A stretch of DNA of 64,000 nucleotides from Pyropia yezoensis (GCA_009829735.1 CM020618.1:37858894-37922893); one strand, 5' to 3'; counted from the first letter of the stretch, positions 1-10,107 are shown. Made by a program: numbers and translations. Notes: generated by a model from the letters alone, not told the origin.

Positions 1-1063
1 CTCGCGGCAGCGGCAGCGGCAGCGTCAGCGGCGGCCGGCGGTATCGCTTGCGAGACGTCGGTGGTGGCGCCGGCGGTGGTCTTTTTGTTCCGGGGCGAGG
101 TCCCCGACGCCGCCTTAGCCCGTGGTGCACGATCGCCGCGGAAGCACGCACTAAATACGCCCATGACAGGGGGGGGGAGAGGGGGCGGGGAGCGCGAGGG
201 GGGACGGGGGGGGTGTCCACCACAGCCGAACCGCCACGGGTCGACGTGCCACTGGCGCACGGGGCGGGGAGCCGGGGGGGGGGCACGGGCGGGTCACAGC
301 GGGCGGGGATGGGGATTTGGTCGTGTCGACGGCAGCTGCCCGGTACACGCCCGTCCAGCTAGCACGCTGCCTAAATGGGCTGTGCCCGCCGCGACGCAGG
401 GGGCAGGGCGCCCGCGGCAGACTCGGCGACACCTCCTGCTGTGCTGGCCGCGCGCCGAGCGGGGCCGCACGGGCGGGCGGCTCGGCACCTGTACGCCCAC
501 GCCTACGCCGCGCCCTCCTCGACAGGCCGGCGAGGTGGCACCGCGTGGCAGGTCCCGTGGCTAGTCCAGCAGCAAGTCGCCATATCAGCAACCCCCCCCC
601 TCAAGGCTGTCTTCTAGGAGGGAAACCAGCGGCCCCGTATCGTGAGCATCCTCACAGGCGCATGACCAAGCTGGGTGAGCAGCAATAACGCGGCGCGCCG
701 CACAGGCGGGCGTGACCTGTGATGACAACGCCAATGTCGTCTTCTCCCCATCTCCGCCGCGTGCGTGCCCTTGGGGACACGGTGGGTTGGCGTGGGTGGG
801 GTTGTCGCCCCCTTCCCTCTCCCCACACTCGGCGGGGGGGCACTGCGCGGGAGGGGCCTTGACAGTGGTTTTTTAAGTGAGCGACAGCCCCCCGCAGCAG
901 GTGCTTGGGACGCGCGTGTCCACCACCCAAACGCGATGGAGAAGGCCTTGGGTGAGGTGCGACCTCGCCAGCCACAAGTTCGAGAGTGCCGCGCCACCGG
1001 GAACGACATGAGCGTGGGGTTCCGTTGAGAATTTAATCGTGGGGTTGGATTGTGCTCGCACCT
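1..1063. other. GC-rich stretch, no gene recognised
   Basis: Several overlapping open frames exist on both strands, but all are proline/arginine/glycine-rich with no family motif, as expected by chance at this GC content. I see no RNA gene or element boundary here. Confidence 0.5.
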
Positions 1064-1202
1064 GCGCAGCAGTGCTTATCCCCTGTCAAGATACAAGCCT
1101 AATTTTGGCCAGATCTCTTGCTTCGTTGTGCAAATTCTTGCTCTGCTCGAGCACGAAAATGAACGGCTCGAGCAGAACTTTGCTTTTCTGATGGGCTGAG
1201 GC
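1064..1202 (+). repeat. Partial, diverged copy of the 649-bp TIR element (left end only)
   Basis: This segment starts with GCGCAGCAGTGCTTATC and follows the left end of the element at 5091 with scattered substitutions up to about 1202, after the shared word GGGCTGAGG. The sequence beyond is unrelated apart from a short word around GTCAACCAATG near 1250. It keeps the internal inverted repeat built on GCTCGAGC. No right-hand terminal repeat is visible downstream, so this is an older truncated or rearranged relative. Confidence 0.75.
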
Positions 1203-1889
1203 CGCTCAACCCCCGCACACCCAGAAGTACTCAACCGCCCGCTTCTCGTCAACCAATGCGCCGATGAAGCGAACGAGACACTGCTGGAAAGCCGCTGACC
1301 TGGCGCTTCTGTCCATGTGCACCATGACAGGCCACGATGTTTTATAGCCGAACAGTGGCAGCTGGAAGTGCGGAGGAGGGGGCTTTTGGGGGGTGCGAAA
1401 GCACCCTCTCTATGAAAACACTGTGAAGGACAGCCCTTTACAGTGGTTGTAATCTGGTGCCTCTGGTTGTAAACTGGTGCCAGACGGATAAGATGGCTGG
1501 AAGGGCGGTGCGATGCCCCACGTATCTGGTGGCGGTGATTGGCTATGGAAAAGACGATTTGACAAGAACAGTTGGCCGTCGGAGAGGATACCAAGTCCCG
1601 TCCAAGAACACTTATAATTTCGACAGTCTGTCCGACGTTTGGGACTGCCAGAGGTGGCTCTGTAAAGGACTCGTCCACGGCACTTCAAGTAATGTGTGCG
1701 ACGGTCGTCTCGATCGGGCCCGGGTTGGACCGCCCATTGCCGGGCGAGCCTGTGCCCAGCGCACGGCGCCGCGGGCCACCGCCGACGTCTCTGTCCGCTT
1801 CGCCCGGACAGCTGCCGTTGATCGCTGCGGCCACTCCCCAACCTCCCGTTGTTGCTGTCCGAGTTGCGCGTCGCGCACCTTCGCCCATC

Positions 1890-3230
1890 ATGGTACGTTC
1901 TACTTTGTCTCTCGTTTTTTTCTGATGCGTCCGTGCGACGTTGGCCGGCTGTCATCTGGCGACGACGCAACCGCTTGGCAGCTGGGTGACTGCGGCGCCC
2001 TGGCGCGGCTTATCGACCTGTTGGCGATGGCGATATCATCTACCGGCGGGATGTGTGGGCGATGTCCTGCGGCTGTACCTGGCCGTGGCGCGGGTTTGCA
2101 CGCGGGAGTGCACACGGATCAGGCGGTCTCGCATCGCCTCTGCGCGTCGCCGCGGTGATGACGCAACGGACTGTGATGCACGACGCGACCGTGCGACCCG
2201 GTGGACTGCCTTGACCACTGGGATCCTGCTGTAGGCTTTTGTGGCACGGCAGCGGGTGTTCAGCTCTACCTGCCTGCAGCTGCCAATCCGTATCGGACAG
2301 CCCTCTTGCGAGGCACATTGTGAGGGTGTGTCGCTGCAAGTGTTCTGACCCCCTTTGTTGTTCTATTTGTTGGCACACTGTCGCACCCTCCCCTGTCTTC
2401 ATGTCGTGTCTGGACTCACCACTTTTCATTGAGACGCGTAGGCGGTCGGGAAGAACAAGCGCCTGTCCAAGAAGGGCAAGGGCTCGAAGAAGAAGACGAT
2501 GGACCCGTTCCTGCGGAAGGAGTGGTACGACATCAAGGCGCCCAGCACTTTCACTAAGCGCAACATTGGGAAGACGCTGGTGTCCCGGACGCAGGGCACG
2601 AAGATTGCGTCGGACGGGCTGAAGGGCCGCGTGTACCAGGTGTCCCTGGCTGACCTGAACAACGATGAGGACCAGGCGTACCGCAAGATCTTGCTGAAGT
2701 GCGAGGAGGTCCAGGGCACGAGCTGCCTGACCAACTTTTACGGCATGGACCTGACCCGGGACAAGCTGTGCTCCCTTGTCCGCAAGTGGCAGACGTTGAT
2801 CGAGGCGTTTGTGGATGTCAAGACCACGGACGGCTACACGCTGCGCATGTTCTGCATTGGCTTCACCAAGCGCCGCAACATGCAGGTGCGGAAGACCACC
2901 TACGCCCAGTCCTCGCAGGTGCGGGCCATCCGGGCTGAGATGGTCAAGATCATGATGCGCGAGGCGAGCACCTGCGACCTGAAGGAGTTGGTGCGCAAGC
3001 TGATCCCTGAGGTGATTGGCAACGAGATCACCAAGGCGACCAAGGGTATCTACCCGCTGCAGGACGTCTTTGTGCGGAAGGTCAAGGTGCTCAAGTCCCC
3101 TCGCTTTGATATTACCAAGTTGATGGAGCTCCACGGGGAGGCGTCGGCTGCGGCGGAGGATACGGGCTCCAAGGTGGAGCGGCCCGCCGAGCCCATCCCA
3201 GGCGACGTGCCGACCAACGTCGAGGCCTAG
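1890..3230 (+). CDS. RPS3A: 40S ribosomal protein S3a (eS1), two exons
   Basis: Structural protein of the small ribosomal subunit (eS1 family). The coding sequence is the ATG at 1890-1892 joined to 2442-3230, giving 263 residues, close to the usual length of about 260. Exon 2 opens with [14 protein letters not shown], the conserved basic N-terminus of eS1, followed by [15 protein letters not shown] and family signatures throughout (for example [20 protein letters not shown] and the [15 protein letters not shown] region). The 549-bp intron starts GTACGT immediately after the ATG and ends GCGTAG, so the start codon stands alone in exon 1. A start at the internal ATG (2499) would lose the conserved basic tail. 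The stop is TAG at 3228. Identification is near certain; the one-codon first exon is inferred from the exact GT-AG junction and restored N-terminus. Confidence 0.96.
1893..2441 (+). other. Spliceosomal intron directly after the RPS3A start codon
   Basis: The donor GTACGT begins at 1893 and the acceptor GCGTAG ends at 2441. The intron is phase 0 and removal gives ATG-GCG-GTC-GGG-AAG. Introns at or next to the start codon are well known in ribosomal protein genes of several lineages. Confidence 0.88.
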
Positions 3231-3349
3231 GATAAATACACTCGTAGGGGGTTGGCTCTGGATAAAATCATGATATCCTGTTGTCGTCGGCGTCTACGAC
3301 CTTGCTCTTTAGCCCTAACCTCACCTCAGCTCCTCTTGCTCCGCGCCCT

Positions 3350-3824
3350 GGGCGCGTCGTGCACGTGAGCGGGCTTCGTCCCTTTCGTCCCGGCCCGTGT
3401 GCTGGACACCAGCTCCCTGAGGCCCGGCGTGACTCAATGGTGCCCGCAGTCAGCGGTCGTCTGGCAGGTTACACTGAATGGGGCCCCACGATGGAGCGCC
3501 GTGTGCCCTGGCCGCGTCCGCAGCTCACCTGGCGGAGGCGGCGGTGGAGAAGCAGCATGCCGTCGAGATGGTCGCCAGGAAGAGCCCCGTCGGCGGTGCC
3601 GTCGATGGGGGAGCGCCGCGCGGCGCTCGCGGCGTCGCTCGCGGCGTCGCCCGCGCACCTGCGCGAGAAGGCGGCCGATGCCAAGATGGTGACGGAGGAG
3701 CCAAGAGCGACTCGCGCTTCGGGTCGGACCCGACCATGGATGAACATTGTGCGGCGCGCTTGCCGCGTCGGCGAGCCGCCTGAGCGCCGACGCGACGATT
3801 GATGAGCACGTGGCGGCTGAGCCG
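3350..3824 (+). pseudogene. Decayed copy of the helical-repeat gene found at 12058-13413
   Basis: The sequence follows the 5' half of the minus-strand gene at 12058-13413, here on the plus strand. It carries the equivalent of that gene's N-terminus (words around GTGTGCTGGACACCAGCTCC), then parts of repeat units 1 to 3, including the AVPSM-ERRAALAAS word and a DNA match around GTCGGACCCGACCATGGATGA. Indels shift the frame several times and the similarity stops near 3824, so units 4 to 11 are missing. No continuous frame covers the homologous part. It lies just downstream of RPS3A. I read it as an inactive partial duplicate, although transcription cannot be excluded. Confidence 0.82.
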
Positions 3825-5090
3825 CCCGCTGTCCCCGCCGACCCGGCACCGCGTGGGCGACACGTGGGCATCCCCCTCGAGGGCGCCCGGCGCGCTCCCA
3901 AGCCACCACACCCCAATGTTTGCTCCCCCGCCCCTCCACCCCCTCCCCCCTACACACACTGTCCCTGTCCCCCTCACCCCTCCCCCCTCCCCACTTCCTG
4001 TCTCTCTCCCCTTGCCCTTATACCTGAAAACGACTCCGCTGGGGGGGCGAGCGCGGCCGCCGTCCCCCAGTTATTCACTTCCCCCGCCCCCGGCGCCGAT
4101 GCAGCTCCGTTCCAGTTAGGGTTGTGCAAAACGACGCACGTGCACGTAAACCTGGAGATGCATGCACTCATATCTACACACACCTACACCTCATCCACCA
4201 CTACACCCGCAGTCACCCACGTGCCCACAGTCAACTGTATGCCTACACATACACCCACACCACACACCATCACGACAAAAAACACCTCGGGACATACTAC
4301 AGATGTGTCTCTGCGCTTCAGGTGATCGCGGTAGGCCGCTACTATCGCCCTGGTGCGTGTACACGAACCGCCAGGTGTCTTCGGCGTGTCACGCCGACAC
4401 GCCCGCCAATAGGAACGGCGTGTTCGGGACGTGTTAGAGATGAGAGGCGCCAGATATGCATGGCGAGAGTTGTCACTCAGTGTCGCCTGAGGCCCTATAT
4501 AATTCGCTCAATAAGAAAATATGACATTAAATTAATTTAGTTCGCCTAATGTGGGGGGGTCACTTCGGGCGCGTTGGGCATGGTCGGCGCGAAAAGGCGT
4601 GTTGTACCGTGTTGTATGGCCGATTTCCAAAGAATGATCAGTTCCGTAAGGGGGTTCACAGCAGGATCTCCCAGAACAGTCGCCAAGTGCGCACGCAATC
4701 TGGGCCACAAGAATTCTCCGGCGGTGCCCGCGGCCTTGGCCGAACCACATCCAACACCGCAAATCCTTGTCGCATCCGTGTGATGCCTTGATGTGAGACC
4801 GGCCGAAAAATCTCCCGTCTGCACAGACCGGCCCTATCGTGCCACGCCAACCAGCCTGCCAAAAATCGTATGAGAGAGCAAGCCCGCAGCGGCGCTCCGC
4901 CTAGGAGTGCAAGCTTTTGCGCGATATTCGACCGAAAATGTGGGCCAGAGGTTGCTGTGGGAGGGTGCGCAAGGGGCCACGCAAGCGGAAACAAGCCGAT
5001 TTCCGAAAACACCGCGACGACGGTTTAGTGGGCACAGCGCTGCCGTTCCGACAGCGAGCTTGCTGTGGGTGCCCAACCACAGCGACAGCA
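3825..5090. other. Intergenic, compositionally mixed
   Basis: A C-rich stretch (about 3900-4080) is followed by CA-rich sequence (about 4130-4290), then an AT-richer part near 4490-4545 with TATATAATTCGC. From 4560 to 5090 the base composition is more balanced than in the surrounding genes and resembles the neighbouring mobile element, so it may be transposon-derived. No protein family is recognisable in any frame. Confidence 0.45.
4130..4292 (+). repeat. CA-rich simple-sequence stretch
   Basis: Irregular CAC/ACA/CCACA motifs dominate this segment (for example ACACACACCTACACC and CCACACCACACACC). It is not a perfect microsatellite and no coding function is evident. Confidence 0.5.
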
Positions 5091-5739
5091 GCGCAGCACT
5101 GCTTATCCCCTGTCAAGATACAAGCCCGATTTTGGCCAGATTTCTTGCTTCGTTGTGCAAATTCTTGCCCTGCTCGAGCGCGAAAATGAACGGCTCGAGC
5201 AGAATTTTGCTTTTCTGATCGAGGGGATGGGCTGAGGCCAAAGAATCTCCCCCAGGATGACCGACACGACGGCCCCTGTCGGTGTTCTGTCAACCAATGA
5301 CAACAGCGGTGGCGCTGCTGTTTGCTGGACGGAGCGTTCCATTGATCAGAATTCACGTTGTAGATGTCGAGCAAGGCGGAGAGATTTTTCCGCGCAGACC
5401 TTCGAAAGCTGTCGTCGCGCAGGTTTTTGCTTAACCAGTGCGAGAGATTGCGCGGTTTTTAAACGCGTTCGTATAAACATTGCTCCCAAGCGTAGCGATG
5501 GTCGGTCGCTTCTTTGCGCTTCACGAGAGTGCTCTCCTGCCCCGTGCGCTTCCGGTCATACCAAGGGAGGTGGCGACCACCAATCGCCCGAGCTGTTATA
5601 GGCAGAAAGCAAGAAACGGGGGTAAAAGCGGTGTCTATGATGCCTTGAGGGGGGGTCGATGCGGGTTTTATGCAGGGTTTTGCTCGAGAATTTCCCAAAA
5701 AAGCAAGAAAAGTTTGACAGGCGATAAGCAGTGCTGCGC
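5091..5739 (+). mobile_element. 649-bp terminal-inverted-repeat element, copy 1
   Basis: The ends form a 26-bp inverted repeat with one mismatch: GCGCAGCACTGCTTATC followed by C (left) or G (right, read inward), then CCTGTCAA. The whole sequence recurs inverted at 8459-9107 with the same length and only a few differences in the parts I compared. It is less GC-rich than the flanking genes. It contains a 10-bp inverted repeat (CTGCTCGAGC at 5170-5179, GCTCGAGCAG at 5193-5202). The open frames inside are shared between copies only because the DNA is nearly identical, and none looks like a transposase. This is the architecture of a MITE, a non-autonomous DNA transposon. I cannot define a target-site duplication. 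Confidence 0.88.
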
Positions 5740-6721
5740 AGCCGCCCGCTGTCGCAGGGCAGGAGGCCGCCGCCACCGCCGCCACCATCGTCACCGTCAC
5801 CGCCACCGCCGCCCACCCCGGCGGCAGCGTGGGGGCGCCGGCACCGCGTCTTCTTCCTGGCCAGCGAGCACCCTCCCCCCCGCCGCTGATAAGGTCGGCC
5901 GGCCGCCGCCGGCGAGCAGCATCAACCGCCGCCCCACGCTCACATCCCGCGGGATGGCCAACCCCACGGGCGCGTCCCCAGTCCTGCCCCGCCCGCCAGC
6001 GGCGACGGCAGCGACGACGGCAGCGGTGGCGGCAACGGCGGCGGCGCCTCGCGGGTCCGCTGCTGCACGCCCGGTTGGGGAGGGAGCTCCCGGCGGCTGT
6101 TGGGCGTCCGCTCCTCCCTGTGCCGCTCGTTTACCCCGCCTTGGCGCGTGGAAGCATGGGCGGCCGGCGGGGGCGGGGGGTAGGAGCATTGTCGGTGGGG
6201 GGGGCGTCCCCGTCTGAGCTGCGGCGGCTCGAGCCCCTCTCCGCGGTCGCCGCGCTACTAGCGGGTGGCAGGGGCAGCAGCAGCCTAAACAGGCGGCAGC
6301 ATGGGCGGTGGAGTCGGTGGGGGCGGCGGCGGCCGCGGCGGCGGCGGCGGGAGCAGCAGCGGCCGCGGCGGACTGGTTGGCCACAAGCTTACCGCCGTCG
6401 GCTGCGGCGCCTGTGGCTGGAATTTTGGGCAGCTGGGGCGAGCCCCCGGCGACTGTGCTGGCTGTGCTAGTGCCCCGGGACGTGTCCGTCCTCGGTACCA
6501 CCGCCGCGGCGCCTGCCACCGGCCCTCCGCTTGGGGGTGCGGCGCCTTACTGGGCGGTTACCACGGGAGGCGGCCCGCTCCAGGGGGGGGGTTGAGGGTG
6601 CGCCACCGTGCGGGGGGTGAGCGTGCCCCATCGAGTTGCCACGACGCGCACCACCCCTATGGGTCAGCGAGTGAGGGAGCGCGGCGCGCGGTTTAGTCCA
6701 GGTCGCAGGTGCGACATTTTG
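5740..6721. other. GC-rich, trinucleotide-rich stretch, possible unassigned coding on minus strand
   Basis: GCC/GGC-rich sequence. A minus-strand frame (5797-6519) encodes an Ala-rich, partly hydrophobic polypeptide of 240 residues that is less arginine-biased than the other frames, but I recognise no domain and see no splice or start evidence that decides. The TIR element copy 1 ends right next to its 3' end. Confidence 0.3.
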
Positions 6722-7430
6722 AACGTTCATTCCCCGTAGGGAGAGGGGGTGATGGTGGCGGTGATGTGCGCTTGTGTGTGGGGGCTGCCCGTTCTGCCCA
6801 GCCTCTCCCCTCGCCGGAGAGCTCTCCGTGGTCCACCCGCGTCCCAGGCAAACCCACCGCCCCGGGCGAGAAGGCGCCAGTCGCTGGGCACACACTCCCC
6901 CCCCGCGCTCCAGACACTCCCGCCACCCATTCCCAGCGATACCGTGGCTACGGCCTGCGCCGCGGCATCCGCAGCCGTAGCACTTGGCGCCGCCCCTAAG
7001 GGCCCTACGGCCAGGGCCCTGAGTCTGCGTGTGGCGCTATCAACCGATAATGCCTCACGAGGGGCCCGACGTCATGACCTCTTTGCCCGTCCCCCCCCCG
7101 CCATCCATGCAGGCGCCTCGTTTACGTGGCATCGGCTCGTTCCCCCCGATTTCCTGGTGGCTGCCAGCCGCTGCCCCCACCATGGGCGCTGATGCACCCG
7201 CCCGCTTCCCACGGGGAGTGTTCTTATCGGGCCACTCTCCGGGGGTGGGGGCCCGCTCTGCCCAGTCACGATGGGGCCACAGAGCTCTTCCCGCTGCAAA
7301 GCCCCGGTGGCGGGACGCCGCCTGCGCGCTGACGGTCCGTGCGTGGGCCGCCGGCCATCTGGCCCCACGCTTCTGACGGGGCGACGGAAGAGCAGACAGA
7401 CTCGGCGAGGCACCCTTACGGCCGACACTG
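6722..7430 (+). repeat. Diverged dispersed repeat A, plus orientation
   Basis: This segment resembles, inverted, the one at 10083-10823. Shared landmarks in the same order include a GGCGGTGATG-GCGCTTGTGTGTG word, GCCCGTT followed by AGCCTCTCCCC, a GCTGGG-ACAC word, a GGCTGCCAGC word, CGGTGGCGGG followed by GCGCGCTGACG, and ACGGAAGAGCAGACA. Identity is patchy with indels. No coding capacity is recognisable; an old interspersed repeat is the likeliest reading. Confidence 0.55.
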
Positions 7431-7757
7431 ACTATTGGCCCTCTCCCGTGCAAAATTGTTTGTTCGGTTTATTGTCTGTGGGGGATTCAACTTGAATCAC
7501 ATTGAAGGTGTCAACGTAATGTACAGTCATTAATATAAAGGGGGGCTATGGGTTAAATCGCACTTACATTTACAGTGGATTCGCAACGAATGCTTGGACT
7601 GACAAACACCGCCGGGCGTCGCAGCAGTGTCGACCGACCCAATGGCACGCTCGCAAGAAATCCACGTCATCGGGTGAGGCGAGCAGGGCCCACCCGTCAG
7701 ACCCACCAGACGAAGTCGCTTGCTTGAGCAGGCACAACAAAATTAGCACGACGGCAT
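7431..7757. other. Short AT-richer intergenic stretch
   Basis: From about 7440 to 7575 the sequence is clearly less GC-rich than its surroundings (for example TCATTAATATAAAGG). I see no gene; it may be part of the transposase remnant that follows. Confidence 0.35.
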
Positions 7758-8123
7758 CTACTCCCACTCCGCCTCCCCCTCCCCTAGCGCCATGTTGACC
7801 GTCTCATCCAATGCCTCCGCATCATCCTCCGCAGCGAACCGCTGCTCAACAGCACGAGAGCGCTCACTCTCAGACACGCCCTAAAAATCGTCCCCCAAGC
7901 GGCTGTTAGCCATCAAAGCCACCACCTCGGACACGTCAGTGTGGACGTTATCCGCCACAGGCACGACCTCGTGCGCTTGTCGGCGCACCTCAGAGACTGC
8001 CTCGTCCGGCAAGACCTCCGCAGTGAGCCAGCAGTGAGCCAGCTGCACCGCAGTGACCTTCTCCCACTTCTCAGCGATGATGTACGCGGCGTCCCTCAGG
8101 TGCGCCTGCCCTCCTTGGTCGAG
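7758..8123 (-). pseudogene. pogo/Tigger-like DDE transposase C-terminal remnant
   Basis: The minus-strand translation contains LRDAAYIIAEKWEKVT followed by a leucine/His-rich helix ending in LTAEVLP. This matches the conserved block after the DDE catalytic core in pogo/Tigger/Jerky-type transposases, where a Trp and a short WRKAGILP-like element are typical. The frame is interrupted by an in-frame TAG at 7881-7883. After it the same frame continues for 40 codons of acidic sequence (through DDAEALDETVNMALGEGEA) to a TAG at 7758. The DDE catalytic residues would lie upstream and are not recognisable. With no complete catalytic domain and an internal stop this is a dead fragment. Family assignment rests on one block, so confidence is moderate. 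Confidence 0.62.
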
Positions 8124-8346
8124 GCCCCCGCCACGCGGAACTCGTGGGGCGTCACGCGTTGGGCGGCGCCGGCGTCGGCGAGCGAGCGGGCGGGATGAAC
8201 AGAATCGGTGTGGCGCATCCACGGTCAGTCCTGCGCAACGCATGAAAATATGGAGCAACTCTCTGGAAAACAGGAATCGCCGTCGGACAAGGATTGATCA
8301 TGTGACCCCGTCATATAATCGAGCCGCATATAACATAATCAATGGG

Positions 8347-8373
8347 AGCCCCCCCCCGATCGCAAGGGGGGCT
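8347..8373. other. Inverted repeat in AT-richer DNA
   Basis: AGCCCCCC (8347-8354) and GGGGGGCT (8366-8373) form an 8-bp stem with an 11-base spacer, just left of TIR element copy 2. Function unknown. Confidence 0.5.
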
Positions 8374-8458
8374 AATAGCGAAGCTCTTTTCAAGTTCAGG
8401 GGTACATCCATTGTCGTCGCCATCACCGTATTTACATTCGCCGGGAGTGGGAACGCCT

Positions 8459-9107
8459 GCGCAGCACTGCTTATCGCCTGTCAAACTTTTCTTGCTTTTT
8501 TGGGAAATTCTCGAGCAAAACCCTGCATAAAACCCGCATCGACCCCCCCTCAAGGCATCATAGACACCGCTTTTACCCCCGTTTCTTGCTTTCTGCCTAT
8601 AACAACTCGGGCGATTGATGGTCGCCACCTCCCTTGGTATGACCGGAAGCGCACGGGGCAGGAGAGCACTCTCGTGAAGCGCAAAGAAGCGACCGACCAT
8701 CGCTACGCTTGGGAGCAATGTTTATACGAACGCGTTTAAAAACCGCGCAATCTCTCGCACTGGTTAAGCAAAAACCTGCGCGACGACAGCTTTCGAAGGT
8801 CTGCGCGGAAAAATCTCTCCGCCTTGCTCGACATCTACAACGTGAATTCTGATCAATGGAACGCTCCGTCCAGCAAACAGCAGCGCCACCGCTGTTGTCA
8901 TTGGTTGACAGAACACCGACAGGGGCCGTCGTGTCGGTCATCCTGGGGGAGATTCTTTGGCCTCAGCCCATCCCCTCGATCAGAAAAGCAAAATTCTGCT
9001 CGAGCCGTTCATTTTCGCGCTCGAGCAGGGCAAGAATTTGCACAACGAAGCAAGAAATCTGGCCAAAATCGGGCTTGTATCTTGACAGGGGATAAGCAGT
9101 GCTGCGC
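8459..9107 (-). mobile_element. 649-bp terminal-inverted-repeat element, copy 2 (inverted)
   Basis: This is the reverse-complement counterpart of 5091-5739, with the same length and the same 26-bp terminal repeats. The segments I compared differ at only a few positions, for example within the region reading GTCGCCACC near 8620. Such identity at two sites 2.7 kb apart indicates recent duplication or transposition. Flanking bases (GGAACGCCT on the left, TGTCGTCTG on the right) show no clear target-site duplication. As in copy 1, no transposase is encoded, so mobilisation would need an enzyme supplied in trans. Confidence 0.88.
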
Positions 9108-9655
9108 TGTCGTCTGGCCCCCGCCGCCATCCCCCGCGCGGCACGCGGCGGCTGGCAACAACGGCGCCGCCCCGGCAGCCACACAGGCGGCCGCCTCCCG
9201 TCCAGCCGCAGCCGCCCCCTTTCCGGCAGCAGCGGCGCCCCCCGCCCGGCAAGGGCAGACCCCTGCTCAGCCGCAGCCACCCCACCACAGGCAGACACCG
9301 TCCACCCCCCCCGGCCGCAGCCGCCCCTACCCCGGCAGCTGCCGCCGGCCCCCAGCCCCCAGCCGGCATCAGTCGCCCTCTCCCGGCAGCAGGCGCCCTC
9401 CGCACGGCCGTACCTGCCGCCCCCCAGGCTACAGCCGCCGCCCCTCCGGCCGCAGCCGCCCCCCTCGCCCGGCGGCGGCCGACCCCCGCCCAGCCGCGGC
9501 CGCACTCCCCAAGGCGTCAGCCGCCAACCCCCACAGCACCTCATTGCTACCCACCCTCCTTTTCCCTGGGATGCATATATACAGCCGAAGAACCTCACCA
9601 CGCCCTCCAGCCCCCCCTGCTGTGCGAGCGGCGTCGTGGGAAGGGGCGGGCGCGT
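9108..9655. other. Proline/glutamine-coding low-complexity stretch
   Basis: Imperfect repeats of a CGGCCGCAGCCGCCCC-like word. Plus-strand frames read as Pro/Gln/Ala-rich without a domain and the reverse strand as Gly/Arg-rich. I cannot support a gene. Confidence 0.35.
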
Positions 9656-9943
9656 CGTCGCTGAAGCGGGCGGCGTCCTCCCGGGGACGGGTGGCGTCAT
9701 AGCGAAGACAGCCGGCGTCTTTAGGGGGCGGGTGAGCACCACAGCTGCGTGACCCCCAGTCCTCTCCCCCCTCTCCTACAAGGCCGCCCGCCCTCCCCAA
9801 CGTCGCTGAAGCGGGCGGCGTCCTCCTGGGGATGGGTGGCGTCATAGCGAAGACAGCCGGCGTCTTTAGGGGGCGGGTGAGCACCACAGTTGGGCGACCC
9901 CCAGTCCTCTCCCCCTTCTCCTACAAGGCCGCCCTCCTCAAGT
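9656..9943 (+). repeat. 145-bp tandem duplication
   Basis: Two adjacent units (9656-9800 and 9801 to about 9943) begin CGTCGCTGAAGCGGGCGGCG and share GGTGGCGTCATAGCGAAGAC, GGGGGCGGGTGAGCACCACAG and CCCCAGTCCTCTCCCCC with a few substitutions. No conserved coding frame is apparent. Confidence 0.85.
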
Positions 9944-10054
9944 AGCTCACGAGCCAGCAGCAATGTGACATTGCAAATACGTGGACCAATCAATTGGCGT
10001 TAGCGTGACAAGATCGATGTCCGTCTCCCAGCTTCGCTAATAATACTGTAATGT

Positions 10055-10107
10055 CCACTCGTCTCCAAGCGAGTGGTAGATTACGAATTACGATGGGATC
10101 CCATCGT
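10055..10107. other. Hairpin plus perfect 18-bp palindrome
   Basis: CCACTCG (10055-10061) pairs with CGAGTGG (10070-10076) around an 8-base loop. Fourteen bases later lies the perfect palindrome ACGATGGGATCCCATCGT (10090-10107). They sit at one end of repeat A' (10083-10823) and may mark an element boundary or a protein-binding site. Confidence 0.6.

Noticed and set aside
2040..3134. Long open frame antisense to RPS3A
   Set aside because: It overlaps the certain RPS3A coding sequence and has no family motif; it mirrors codon bias of the real gene.
5097..5374. Open frames inside the 649-bp elements as a transposase
   Set aside because: They are conserved only because the DNA copies are nearly identical; no catalytic motif or family similarity.
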